From: Nocardioides sp. CFH 31398
Lineage (GTDB): Bacteria > Actinomycetota > Actinomycetes > Propionibacteriales > Nocardioidaceae
Length of the DNA: 64,000 nucleotides
NCBI RefSeq assembly: GCF_022436705.1
Contig: NZ_JAKUHT010000003.1
Span: 124,001-188,000, forward strand
Reading direction: 5' to 3'
In this document: positions 50,000 through 58,078 of the stretch, in pieces
How positions within the stretch are numbered: position 1 is the first letter of the stretch
Layout of the letters: the number at the start of each line of letters is the position of its first letter
Translations under genes and position numbers: made by a program
Notes under the pieces: model-generated
Database searches by the model: none
What the model was told of the DNA's origin: nothing
The model's input: only the letters and a program-made list of their open reading frames with translations

Positions 50000-52363
50000 A
50001 TGACCGAGGCCCGCGACGGCCAGTCCGTCGACCAGACCCAGGACCAACCGGTGCACCTGCCCCTGCTCTCGGCGCCCGACACCGTCGTGCTGCCCGGCAT
50101 GGTCGTGCCGCTCGATTACGACGCCGACGTGCGCCCCGTCATCGAGGCGGCCCGGGCGTCGGCCGACGGCCGACTCATCCTGTCCCCGCGGCTGCCCGAC
50201 CGCTGGGCGACCCACGGCGTCGTCGCCACCATCGACCAGGTCGGTCGCCTGCCCGGGGGCGCCCACGTCGTCGTCCTGCGCGCCGGCGAGCGGGTCCGCA
50301 TCGGGCACGGCGTGCCCGGACCCGGCGCGGCGCTGTGGGTGGAGGCCGAGCCCGTCGAGGCCGGCGCCGTCACCGACGCGACGCGGGAGCGGGCCGAGGA
50401 GTTCAAGCGCACCACCGTCGCGATCCTGCAGCGCCGCAACGCCTGGCAGGTCGTCGACCAGGTGCAGCAGGTGAGCGACCCCGGCGCCCTCGCGGACCTC
50501 GCCGGCTACGCGTCGTACCTCGACGACACCCAGAAGCGCGAGCTGCTCGAGACCCCCGACGTCGACCAGCGCCTCGCGCTCGTCGTCGGGTGGGCGCGCG
50601 AGCACCTCGCCGAGCTCGAGGTCAGCGAGAAGATCAGCCAGGACGTGCGCGAGGGCATGGACAAGCGGCAGCGGGAGTTCCTGCTGCGCGAGCAGCTCGC
50701 GGCGATCCGCAAGGAGCTCGGCGAGGGCGAGCCCGAGGGCACCGACGACTACCGCGCCCGGGTCGAGGCCGCCGACCTGCCCGACCACGTGCGCGAGGCC
50801 GCCCTGCGCGAGGTGGGCAAGCTCGAGCGCGCCAGCGACCAGAGCCCCGAGTCGGGGTGGATCCGCACCTGGCTCGACACCGTGCTCGACCTGCCTTGGC
50901 AGGTGAGCACCGACGACCGCACCGACGTGGTCGCGGCGCGCGAGGTCCTCGACGCCGACCACCACGGCCTGGACGACGTGAAGGACCGGATCGTCGAGCA
51001 CCTCGCGGTGCGCGCCCGACGCGCCGAGCGCGGCCTCGAGGTCGTGGGCGGCCGTGGGTCGGGGGCGGTGCTCGCCCTCGTCGGCCCGCCCGGCGTCGGC
51101 AAGACCTCGCTCGGCGAGTCCGTGGCCCGCGCGCTCGGGCGTCGTTTCGTCCGGGTGGCCCTGGGCGGCGTCCGCGACGAGGCGGAGATCCGCGGGCACC
51201 GGCGCACCTACGTCGGCGCCCTCCCCGGCCGGGTCGTGCGCGCGATCTCCGAGGCCGGCTCGATGAACCCGGTCGTGCTGCTGGACGAGGTCGACAAGGT
51301 CGGCTCCGACTACCGGGGCGACCCGGCGGCCGCCCTGCTCGAGGTGCTCGACCCCGCGCAGAACCACACCTTCCGCGACCACTACCTCGAGGTCGACCTG
51401 GACCTGTCCGACGTCGTCTTCCTCGCGACCGCCAACGTCGCCGAGCAGATCCCCGAGGCCCTCCTCGACCGCATGGAGGTGGTCCGTCTCGACGGGTACA
51501 CCGAGGACGACAAGGTCGCGATCGCCCGCACCCACCTGCTGCCCCGGCAGCTCGAGCGGGCGGCCCTCACCGCCGACGAGGTCAGCGTGGACGACGAGGC
51601 GCTGCGTCTCGTCGCCACCCAGCACACCCGCGAGGCGGGCGTGCGGCAGCTCGAGCGGGCGCTGGCCAAGGTGCTGCGCAAGGTCGCGACTCGTCTCGCC
51701 TCCGGCGAGGAGCGGGTGACGGTCACCGCGGAGAGCCTGCGCGAGCTGCTCGGGCGGCCCCGGTTCACCCCGGAGTCGGCCGAGCGCACCGCCGTCCCGG
51801 GCGTGGCGACGGGCCTGGCGGTCACCGGCACCGGGGGCGACGTCCTGTTCATCGAGGCCTCGGCCTCGGACGGCGACAGGTCGCTCCACCTGACCGGCCA
51901 GCTCGGTGACGTCATGAAGGAGTCCGCGCAGATCGCGCTGTCGTACCTGCGCGCCCACGGCACCGAGCACGGCGTCGACCCGACCGGGCTCGACCGCGCC
52001 CTGCACCTGCACGTGCCGGCGGGCGCGGTGCCTAAGGACGGGCCCTCGGCCGGCATCACCATGGTCACCGCGCTGGCGTCGCTCGCGACCGGACGCCCCG
52101 TCCGGGCGGACGTGGCGATGACCGGCGAGGTCACCCTCAACGGCCGGGTGCTGCCCATCGGCGGCGTCAAGCAGAAGCTGCTGGCCGCGCAGCGCGCGGG
52201 CACCACGACGGTGTTCATCCCGGCGCGCAACGAGCCCGACCTCGACGACGTCCCGGCGGAGGTCCTGGAGGCCCTCGACGTGCGACCCGTGGCGGACGTC
52301 GCGGACGTCCTCGCCGCGGCCCTGGAGGAGCCGGCGGTCGCGGGCGGCGTCCTGGCCGCCTGA
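50000..52363 (+). CDS. lon: ATP-dependent protease Lon
   Basis: A 787-residue Lon protease: N-terminal substrate-binding domain (PLLSAPDTVVLPGMVVPL near 21-38), central helical region with QREFLLREQLAAIRKELGE near 219-237, AAA+ domain with Walker A LVGPPGVGKTSLGESVA near 361-377 and Walker B VVLLDEVDKVGSDYRGD near 427-443, and the Ser-Lys protease domain with Ser in KDGPSAGITMVTAL near 680-693 and Lys in GGVKQKLLAAQRAG near 720-733. It degrades misfolded and regulatory proteins in the cytosol. A GAGGAGA ribosome site precedes the ATG, and an HspR operator controls it. A strong hairpin follows. Confidence 0.97.
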   Translation: MTEARDGQSVDQTQDQPVHLPLLSAPDTVVLPGMVVPLDYDADVRPVIEAARASADGRLILSPRLPDRWATHGVVATIDQVGRLPGGAHVVVLRAGERVRIGHGVPGPGAALWVEAEPVEAGAVTDATRERAEEFKRTTVAILQRRNAWQVVDQVQQVSDPGALADLAGYASYLDDTQKRELLETPDVDQRLALVVGWAREHLAELEVSEKISQDVREGMDKRQREFLLREQLAAIRKELGEGEPEGTDDYRARVEAADLPDHVREAALREVGKLERASDQSPESGWIRTWLDTVLDLPWQVSTDDRTDVVAAREVLDADHHGLDDVKDRIVEHLAVRARRAERGLEVVGGRGSGAVLALVGPPGVGKTSLGESVARALGRRFVRVALGGVRDEAEIRGHRRTYVGALPGRVVRAISEAGSMNPVVLLDEVDKVGSDYRGDPAAALLEVLDPAQNHTFRDHYLEVDLDLSDVVFLATANVAEQIPEALLDRMEVVRLDGYTEDDKVAIARTHLLPRQLERAALTADEVSVDDEALRLVATQHTREAGVRQLERALAKVLRKVATRLASGEERVTVTAESLRELLGRPRFTPESAERTAVPGVATGLAVTGTGGDVLFIEASASDGDRSLHLTGQLGDVMKESAQIALSYLRAHGTEHGVDPTGLDRALHLHVPAGAVPKDGPSAGITMVTALASLATGRPVRADVAMTGEVTLNGRVLPIGGVKQKLLAAQRAGTTTVFIPARNEPDLDDVPAEVLEALDVRPVADVADVLAAALEEPAVAGGVLAA

Positions 52364-52393
52364 GACACACCGTCCCCCCTCCGCCGGGACGCA

Positions 52394-52431
52394 GGGCGCC
52401 CCCGAGCAGCCCGTGCTGCCCGGGGGCGCCC
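52394..52431 (+). terminator. Rho-independent-like hairpin after lon
   Basis: GGGCGCCCCCG (52394-52404) pairs with CGGGGGCGCCC (52421-52431), with an inner GCAGC/GCTGC stem and a CCGT loop. It starts 30 bp after the lon stop. A very stable G+C stem without a long T-run is the usual terminator form in such genomes. Confidence 0.85.
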
Positions 52432-52493
52432 AGTCCTGTGCGGGTGGACGATGCGACCCCCCGGACCATCCGACCTGTGGACCACGCCGCCGG

Positions 52494-53531
52494 TCAGCAC
52501 GACGAGGGCACGACGACGATCTTGCCCACGTGCTCGCGGGTGGCCAGGGCACGCTGCGCGGCCTCGAGGTGCTCGAGCGCGTAGGTAGCGGCGACGGCCG
52601 GCCGGACGCTACCGCGTCGAGCGATGGTCACGAGGTCGTCGAACACTCGCCTCGTGTGCATGGTCGAGCCCACGACGGTCAGGTCCGACAGGTAGAGCCG
52701 TCGGACGTCGAAGGCGACGTCCGAGCCGGCGAGCGCACCGGAGACCACCCAGCGGCCTCGGCGGCGCAACAGCCCGAGCCCCTCGCCGAGGAACGGCCCC
52801 GCGACGAGGTCCACGACGACGTCGTACCCCTCGGGGGCAGCGTCGGCCGCAGCCGTCAGCACGTCGCCGTCGCGCGGAACCACGACGTCGGCTCCCGCGG
52901 CCAGGACGGCGGCCGCCTTGTGCGCACCGCACACCGCGACGACCCGTGCTCCGCGGGCGCCGGAGAGCTGCACGGCTGCGAGACCCACACCGCCGGAGGC
53001 CCCGGTGACCAGCACCTGCTGACCCTCCCCCACCCCGCCCCGCTCGAGCATCCCCAGTGCGGTGCCGTAGGCGATCGGCAGCGCGGCGAGCTCGACGTCG
53101 CTGAGCGGCGAGTCGTCGACCCGGTGGGCCCGGACGGCGGGGACCACGACCCGCTCGGCGAACCCCCCGTCGCGTTCGCTCCCGAGCACGTCGGCGACTG
53201 AGGCGTCGCGGCCCGGTCCGTCGTACCCCGCCGGGTCGAGCAGCACCCGCGCGCCGAGCAGGTCCCGGTCGCCGACCCCGGCGCCGAGCTCGACGACGGT
53301 GCCGCAGACGTCCCCGCCTTGGACGCGCGGGAAGGACAGCGGTCCCAGCCATCCGGCCCTGACGCCGGATCCGCTCCCGTAGGCGCCTTCACGGGTCCAG
53401 ATGTCGGTGTTGTTGCACCCGGCAGCGGCGACGCGGACCACCAGCTCGTCCGGACCGGGGCGGGGCACGGGGACCGACCGCAGCTCGATCACCTCGGGGC
53501 CACCGTGACGGTCGATGACCGCGGCTCGCAT
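52494..53531 (-). CDS. Zinc-type medium-chain (MDR) oxidoreductase, quinone-reductase-like
   Basis: A 345-residue MDR protein: GroES-like N-domain (LVVRVAAAGCNNTDIWTREG near 30-50; VQGGDVCGTVVELG near 70-83) and Rossmann domain (VLVTGASGGVGLAAVQLSGARGARVVAV near 170-197). Catalytic zinc ligands are not evident (GGDV in place of GHE), so it is likely of the zinc-free quinone/alkene reductase branch, using NADPH. ATG 53531 has AGGGAG eight bases upstream; two upstream ATGs are weaker. It converges on lon. Substrate unknown. Confidence 0.86.
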   Translation of the reverse strand: MRAAVIDRHGGPEVIELRSVPVPRPGPDELVVRVAAAGCNNTDIWTREGAYGSGSGVRAGWLGPLSFPRVQGGDVCGTVVELGAGVGDRDLLGARVLLDPAGYDGPGRDASVADVLGSERDGGFAERVVVPAVRAHRVDDSPLSDVELAALPIAYGTALGMLERGGVGEGQQVLVTGASGGVGLAAVQLSGARGARVVAVCGAHKAAAVLAAGADVVVPRDGDVLTAAADAAPEGYDVVVDLVAGPFLGEGLGLLRRRGRWVVSGALAGSDVAFDVRRLYLSDLTVVGSTMHTRRVFDDLVTIARRGSVRPAVAATYALEHLEAAQRALATREHVGKIVVVPSSC

Positions 53532-53634
53532 GAGGTCGGCTCCCTGGCTCGCGACGTCGCTCATCGCGCCAGGATGGCTCACGCGGGTCGCGCTCGGCGC
53601 TCGTCGGCGCGACGCGTCCGAACCACGCCTCAGC

Positions 53635-53796
53635 TCACCGCCGGAGCAGGCGGTCCACCCAGGATCGCTTGCTGCTCCTCGGGTGCCCGTGACACCACTG
53701 GCCGGCGGGGACGGCGGCCTCGACCTGGGCGACGTGCCGGCCGCAGCCGGCCCAGGTCGTCCTGCCGCAGGTCCTGCAGGTGACGGCTCGACACAT
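53635..53796 (-). CDS. Small Cys/His-rich (zinc-ribbon-like) protein
   Basis: A 53-residue protein. Cysteines C2, C7, C10 and C18 (MCRAVTCRTCGRTTWAGCGRH) followed by QWCHGHP near 34-40 form a likely zinc site. The C-terminus is basic (RSSKRSWVDRLLRR). AGGAGG stands eight bases before the ATG. Very short proteins starting MCRAVTCxxCGKTTWAGCGxHV are, as far as I recall, widespread in actinobacteria, so this is almost surely real. Function unknown; perhaps nucleic-acid or partner binding. It lies after the shortened rhodanese gene in the sulfur block. Confidence 0.8.
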   Translation of the reverse strand: MCRAVTCRTCGRTTWAGCGRHVAQVEAAVPAGQWCHGHPRSSKRSWVDRLLRR

Positions 53797-53825
53797 CTCT
53801 CGGTCCTCCTGTCGGTCGGGGTGGG

Positions 53826-54053
53826 TCAGACGCCGCCGTCGAGCGTGGCCAGGACGTCGCGGATGTCGACGTGGTCGAGGCGGTCCACGAGATCGCGGCG
53901 GTGCTCACGCAGCAGGTCGAGCGGCAGGTTCCACGAGCCGGGCACGTGCGCGCTCTCGAACTCGGCCGGGGTGCGGACGTCGAGGACGAGGGGTGCGTCG
54001 GGGCGGTCGAGCAGGTCGCGCAGGTCGGTGGGGTCGAGGGTCGTGGGGGTCAT
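53826..54053 (-). pseudogene. Shortened rhodanese-domain protein lacking the active-site Cys
   Basis: A 75-residue frame that begins as a normal rhodanese domain (LRDLLDRPDAPLVLDVRTPAEFESAHVPGSWNLPLDLLREHR-like order, about 11-50) and then passes to HVDIRDVLATLDGGV and stops. A full domain is about 100 residues and has a Cys loop (CxxGxR) roughly 10 residues after this point, then a 'VLDGGVxAW' strand. The ending LDGGV suggests that an internal piece containing the Cys loop was lost. It cannot be a sulfurtransferase as it stands; it may be a decayed gene or a short binding protein. It follows the TauE exporter gene. Confidence 0.65.
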
Positions 54054-54107
54054 GAGGGCCTCCGGTGTCGTGAGGTCGTGAGCTGGGTGGGTCGTGCTCG
54101 GGACGGG

Positions 54108-54935
54108 TCAGAGCAGGGCAGGGACGGCCTGGGCCGCGGTGAGTCCGGCCACCAGGAGGAGCAGGGCGGTGAACCCGGTCTGCAGCCGTGCCACGCGGAC
54201 CCGGCAGGCCAGGCGTGCGCCTAGCCAGCCTCCGGCGACGGCGACGGCGGTGAGCAGGGCGACCAGGACCCAGTCGGGCTGGATCCCGGAGCCCGCCCGG
54301 ACGGCGAGTGCCGCGGCGGAGGTGATGGTGATGACGACGAGCGAGGTGCCGGCGGCGCGGTCCATCGGCAAGCCGAGGGCGAGCACGAGGGCGGGGACGA
54401 CGAGGAACCCGCCGCCCACGCCGAGGAACCCGGTCAGCAGGCCCACGACCGTCGCGGTCACCAGGACCCTCAACGCCCGCGGGCAGGCGCACGCGAACGT
54501 CGGGCTGAAGGTGAGGATCGGGTCGTCGACGCGAGGCCGGGGTCGCGGCGTCCCGTCCCGTCGCGCTGCGAGCTGGCGGTGCACCATGACCGCGGCGACG
54601 ACGACGAGCAGGACGCTGAAGGCGGCCATCAGCACGGCGTCGGGCACGTGGGCGGCGAGCCTCGCACCGAGCGCCGCCCCACCGATGGCGGTAGCGCCGA
54701 AGGCCATCCCCCGCCCCAGCATCACGGTGCCCTGTCGGTGGGCGGTGACGGCGCTGATCAGGGAGGTCAGGCCGACCACCACCAGCGAGCCCGTCGTCGC
54801 CTGGGCCGGCGTCTGGTCCAGCAGGTAGACGAGGACTGGCACCGCCAGCACCGACCCGCCGCCCCCGAGCGCCCCCAGGCTGAGCCCGATGAGCAACCCG
54901 GCGACGACGGCGGTCGCGAGCAGCGCTGGGCTCAT
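54108..54935 (-). CDS. TauE/SafE-family sulfite (organic anion) exporter
   Basis: A 275-residue membrane protein with about eight helices in two halves. The family's repeated motif appears as GLSLGALGGGGSVLAVPVLVYLL near 16-38 and GFLGVGGGFLVVPALV near 165-180, each with QATTGSLVV / RAAGTSLVV after it. TauE proteins export sulfite, thiosulfate or sulfonates. Its ATG overlaps the stop of the persulfide-dioxygenase gene, so it probably removes the sulfite made there. Confidence 0.88.
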   Translation of the reverse strand: MSPALLATAVVAGLLIGLSLGALGGGGSVLAVPVLVYLLDQTPAQATTGSLVVVGLTSLISAVTAHRQGTVMLGRGMAFGATAIGGAALGARLAAHVPDAVLMAAFSVLLVVVAAVMVHRQLAARRDGTPRPRPRVDDPILTFSPTFACACPRALRVLVTATVVGLLTGFLGVGGGFLVVPALVLALGLPMDRAAGTSLVVITITSAAALAVRAGSGIQPDWVLVALLTAVAVAGGWLGARLACRVRVARLQTGFTALLLLVAGLTAAQAVPALL

Positions 54936-56323
54936 GCCGCGGCGTCGACCAGCGGGAGCCCGGCCTCGCCGGCGTTGTCGAAGCCGTCGTCGACGGCGAC
55001 CAACGGGCGGCCACCGGCGGCGAGGAACGACGCGGCGACCGAGGCGCGGTAGCCGCCGGCGCAGTGCACCCAGACCTCGCCGGCCGGGACCTCGGCGAGT
55101 CGGCGGGGCAGCTCGTGGAGCGGGATGTTGACCGCGCCGTCGATGCGCGAGGCGGCGTGCTCCTCGGTGCGGCGGACGTCGAGCACGACGACGTCGCGGT
55201 GGTGGCGCACCTGCACGAGGTCGGCGAAGGTCGCTGTGGCGAAGGAGCCGAGCCCGGTCCCGGTGCCGGCGACCCAGTCCTCGGGGGAGCCCGTGGCTGC
55301 GGCGGCGGGGCGGTCGATGCCGATGCGCACCAGCTCGCGCTGCGCCTCGGCGACGTCGTCCGCGCTCTCGCCCAGGAGGGTGATCGGGGTGCCCCACTCG
55401 ACGAGCCAGCCGAGGTAGGTCGCGAACCCGCCGTCGAGGCCGAAGTTCAGCGAGCCCGGCACGTGGCCGGCGGCGAAGACGGTGCGGTTGCGGAGGTCGA
55501 CGACCCACTCGCCCGCCTCGATGCGACGCCGCAGCTCGTCGGGCTCGGCCTGGGCCGGAGCCGACAGGTCGGGCTCGGAGGGACCCGCCGCGTTGGCCGG
55601 AGCCATGTGGGCGTAGTAGGCCGGGTAGGCCCCGAGCCCGTCGAGGAGCTCGGTCACCCAGGTCTCCTCATCCTGGGTGAGCACCGGGTTGGCGGTCCTC
55701 TCGTGCCCGATCGTGGAGGCGGTGGCCTGCGACTGGGTGGCGGAGCAGAACGAGCCGAAGCCGTGGGTCGGGAAGACCTCGGCGTCGTCCGGCAGCAGCG
55801 CGGCGAGCCGGTGGGCCGAGGCGTGCTGGGCCCGCGCGAGGTCGTGCGTGTGCTCCGGGCCGAGCAGGTCGGGGCGACCCGTGGCGCCGTGGAGAAGCGA
55901 GCCTCCCGAGAACACCGCCACCTGCTCGCCCGTGCGCGCGTCGGCCAGTGCGTAGGACAGGTGGGTGTGGGTGTGACCCGGGGTGGCCAGGGCGGTGATC
56001 CGCATCCGCTCGCTGAGGGCGAGGGTCTCCCCGTCACGGACGGGCGTGCGGTCGAAGACGACGTCGTCCGCCGCGTTGACGAGGTACGCCGCTCCCGTGC
56101 GCTCGGCGAGCGCGAGTCCTCCGGTCACGTAGTCGTTGTGGAGGTGGGTCTCGAGGACGTGGCTCAGGCGCACGCCGTGCTCGTCCAGCAGCGCCAGCAC
56201 CCGGTCGATGTCGCGCTGCGGATCGACGACGAAGGCCACCTCGCTGTCGTGGACGAGGTACGAGCGGTCTCCGAGCGTGGGGGTCTCGATCACCAGCACA
56301 GTCAGGTCGCTCGTGTCGCTCAT
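54932..56323 (-). CDS. CstB-like persulfide dioxygenase-rhodanese fusion
   Basis: A 463-residue fusion. The N-terminal metallo-beta-lactamase domain has the Fe(II) site ETHLHNDYVTGG near 58-69 (HxHxD) and TPGHTHTHLSY near 112-122, with later HGFGSFC near 187. Two rhodanese domains follow: one without Cys (VVDLRNRTVFAAGHVPGS, about 273-290, then LLGES) and an active one with HCAGGYRA (Cys421). The same plan, dioxygenase, pseudo-rhodanese, rhodanese, is that of CstB of Staphylococcus, which oxidises persulfides to thiosulfate or sulfite. It lies between a rhodanese and TauE, all overlapping by 4 bp, under CstR-type operators. Confidence 0.9.
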   Translation of the reverse strand: MSDTSDLTVLVIETPTLGDRSYLVHDSEVAFVVDPQRDIDRVLALLDEHGVRLSHVLETHLHNDYVTGGLALAERTGAAYLVNAADDVVFDRTPVRDGETLALSERMRITALATPGHTHTHLSYALADARTGEQVAVFSGGSLLHGATGRPDLLGPEHTHDLARAQHASAHRLAALLPDDAEVFPTHGFGSFCSATQSQATASTIGHERTANPVLTQDEETWVTELLDGLGAYPAYYAHMAPANAAGPSEPDLSAPAQAEPDELRRRIEAGEWVVDLRNRTVFAAGHVPGSLNFGLDGGFATYLGWLVEWGTPITLLGESADDVAEAQRELVRIGIDRPAAAATGSPEDWVAGTGTGLGSFATATFADLVQVRHHRDVVVLDVRRTEEHAASRIDGAVNIPLHELPRRLAEVPAGEVWVHCAGGYRASVAASFLAAGGRPLVAVDDGFDNAGEAGLPLVDAAA

Positions 56324-56634
56324 CGGCGCGCCCCCTGCTCGACCGGCCGGCCGGACTCGACCCAGGCGTGGGTCCCGCCGGCGACCGAGCGGGCCTCGAA
56401 GCCGTGGGCGAGGAGGACGTCGGTCATCGCGGACGAGCGGTTGCCGGAGGCGCAGACCACGAGCACGGGTCGCGAACGGTCCAGCTCGTCGAGCCGGCTG
56501 GGCAGGCGCCCCATCGGCATCGAGGTCGCGCCGGGCACGTGACCGGCGGCGTACTCGTCGGGTTCTCGGACGTCGACGACCGGGTCGCCGCGTTCCAGCG
56601 CGGTGGCGAGGTCGTCGAGGGTGGCGTCGCTCAT
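56320..56634 (-). CDS. Single-domain rhodanese sulfurtransferase
   Basis: A 104-residue complete rhodanese domain: VVDVREPDEYAAGHVPGATSMPMG near 20-43 and the Cys loop LVVCASGNRSSAMTDVLLAHG near 61-81 (CASGNR). It transfers sulfane sulfur to thiols. ATG 56634 has AAGGAGAG upstream. First gene of the minus-strand sulfur operon; its promoter faces the DUF302-cstR pair across two GC palindromes. Confidence 0.9.
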   Translation of the reverse strand: MSDATLDDLATALERGDPVVDVREPDEYAAGHVPGATSMPMGRLPSRLDELDRSRPVLVVCASGNRSSAMTDVLLAHGFEARSVAGGTHAWVESGRPVEQGARR

Positions 56635-56661
56635 GGGACTCTCCTTCTCACGTCGGCGCAT

Positions 56662-56708
56662 CCCCCTAGGGGGTTCTGGATCCCACGCTAACGGAACCCC
56701 CCAGGGGG
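56662..56708. promoter_or_regulatory. Two CsoR/CstR-type operators in the divergent sulfur promoter
   Basis: CCCCCTAGGGGG (56662-56673, perfect) and CCCCCCAGGGGG (56697-56708) are centred 35 bp apart in the 90-bp gap between the rhodanese operon and DUF302-cstR. C-tract/G-tract palindromes of this build are bound by CsoR-family tetramers, including CstR. One likely covers the promoter of each transcript. Confidence 0.82.
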
Positions 56709-56724
56709 ATGTAAAGTCGTGACC

Positions 56725-57138
56725 ATGAGCGACGACACGCTGAGCACGACCGTCGACCTGCCGTACGACGCCGCCGTCGTCGCCGTGAAGGAGGGCCTCG
56801 GCCAGCAGGGCTTCGGCGTCCTCACCGAGATCGACCTCGCGGCGGCGCTGGAGCAGAAGATCGGCGCCGACCTGCCGCCGCAGGTGATCCTCGGAGCGTG
56901 CCGCCCGCAGCTCGCGCACGTCGCGATCCAGGCCGACCCGTCCGTCGCCGCGATGCTGCCCTGCAACGTCGTCGTCCGTGCGGTCGACGGCACCACCAGC
57001 GTCGTCGAGGCCTTCGACCCCGCGGCCATGGTCGCGATGGGCGGCAAGGCCGCGGACCCGGAGCAGACCTCACCGCTCACCGACGTGGCAGACGATGCGC
57101 GCGCACGCCTCACCGCGATGCTCGACGCCCTCGGCTGA
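56725..57138 (+). CDS. DUF302-domain protein
   Basis: A 137-residue protein, one DUF302 domain: STTVDLPYDAAVVAVKEGLGQQGFGVLTEID near 7-37, QVILGACRPQLAHVAIQADPSVAAMLPCNVVV near 53-84. The family is small, soluble, of unknown activity, and often found with sulfur or heavy-metal stress genes. The conserved Cys in LGACRP (about 58) and in LPCNV (about 80) could bind sulfur species. The start may also be GTG 56719. It is followed by cstR 43 bp later and belongs to the sulfur regulon by its operator. Confidence 0.88.
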   Translation: MSDDTLSTTVDLPYDAAVVAVKEGLGQQGFGVLTEIDLAAALEQKIGADLPPQVILGACRPQLAHVAIQADPSVAAMLPCNVVVRAVDGTTSVVEAFDPAAMVAMGGKAADPEQTSPLTDVADDARARLTAMLDALG

Positions 57139-57181
57139 GCAGACCCCACCCACCAGCACCGACAGCCACAGGAGCACCCCC

Positions 57182-57448
57182 ATGGACCTCGAACCCAGCG
57201 AGATCAAGGCGATCATCACCCGCATGAAGCGGGCTCACGGCCACCTCGGCAGCGTCATCCGCATGATGGAGGAGGGCTCCGACTGCGAGTCCGTGCTCAC
57301 CCAGCTCGCCGCTGTGAACAAGGCCATCTCCCGCAGCGGCTACGCCATCGTCGCCACCGGACTCCAGCACTGCCTCGCCGAGTCCGACGACGGCCTCGAC
57401 GGCGTCGACGTCAAGAGGATGGAGAAGCTGTTCCTGGCTCTGGCCTGA
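57182..57448 (+). CDS. CsoR-family repressor, CstR-like persulfide sensor
   Basis: An 88-residue all-helical repressor. The family's two sensing cysteines are present: Cys35 (EEGSDCESVLTQL) and Cys64 (TGLQHCLAE). The copper ligand His, three residues before the second Cys in CsoR, is Gly60 here. Loss of that His together with MMEEGxDC fits CstR, which forms inter-subunit persulfide or trisulfide bridges, rather than copper-sensing CsoR. It is encoded beside a CstB-like enzyme, TauE and rhodanese, which supports sulfur sensing. His63 next to Cys64 leaves a small chance of metal binding. Confidence 0.85.
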   Translation: MDLEPSEIKAIITRMKRAHGHLGSVIRMMEEGSDCESVLTQLAAVNKAISRSGYAIVATGLQHCLAESDDGLDGVDVKRMEKLFLALA

Positions 57449-57540
57449 TCCCGCCTGCCCGGCTCGGCCCGGTCGCGGGTGGTCTCGGACGCCGGCCTGG
57501 ACGCCCGACCCCCCTGGACCCTTCGGGAACCGGTCCCCGA

Positions 57541-57562
57541 ACCGCCGGTCGATCCCGGCGGT
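57541..57562. terminator. Hairpin between converging cstR and arsC genes
   Basis: ACCGCCGG (57541-57548) and CCGGCGGT (57555-57562) pair perfectly around a 6-nt loop; a second stem (GGCCG/CGGCC) follows near 57581-57595. They lie in the 174-bp gap between two convergent genes, which otherwise shows nothing. Confidence 0.6.
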
Positions 57563-57622
57563 CGCGGGCGGTGCCGTCGTGGCCGCCTGACGGCCGCCAC
57601 GCCTCACGCCAGGGTGTCGGCG

Positions 57623-58078
57623 TCAGGTCGTGATCACCGACGGCGGGAGCACGTGGTCCGGGACGAGCTCGGCGATCAGGTCCCGGACCCGGGCGTCGAT
57701 GTCGGCGACGATCCGACGGACCTCGGCCTCGTCCTTGCCCTTCGGGTCGTCGAGCGGCCAGTCGCGGTAGCGGGCGCCGGGGACGTAGGGGCAGTTCTCC
57801 CCGCAGCCCTGGGTGATCGCGAGGTCGCTGTCGGCGATCATCTCGGCGGTCAGGAGCGTCGGCGACTCCCGTGAGACGTCGAGGCCGAGGTCGGTCAGGA
57901 CGGCGGCGACCTCGGGGTGGACGTGCTCCCCGGGCTCCGTGCCCGCGGAGACCGCGACCACGCGTCCCTGCGCGTAGTGCTCGGTGAGCAAGCGGGAGGC
58001 CACGGACCGCCCGCCGTTCGCGCGGCAGGCGAAGACGACGACGGGCGGTGCGCCGGCGTCGAGGTGGGTGTCGGTCAT
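57623..58078 (-). CDS. Low-molecular-weight phosphatase/arsenate reductase-like protein
   Basis: A 151-residue protein of the LMW-phosphatase fold. The P-loop is FACRANGGRS near 18-27 (C-x5-R, then Ser), and the general-acid region is DWPLDDPKGKD near 107-117. Cys in QGCGENCPYVPG near 91-102 could act as resolving residues. It is adjacent to and overlapping a second ArsC-type gene; the P-loop lacks the usual CxxNxxRS order (CRANGGRS), so it may be a divergent reductase or a helper. Arsenate reduction to arsenite in the cytosol is the likely role. Confidence 0.82.
   Translation of the reverse strand: MTDTHLDAGAPPVVVFACRANGGRSVASRLLTEHYAQGRVVAVSAGTEPGEHVHPEVAAVLTDLGLDVSRESPTLLTAEMIADSDLAITQGCGENCPYVPGARYRDWPLDDPKGKDEAEVRRIVADIDARVRDLIAELVPDHVLPPSVITT

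Noticed and set aside
57182-57448. Copper-sensing CsoR
   Set aside because: The copper-ligand His three residues before the second Cys is Gly, and neighbours are sulfur genes with no copper pump.
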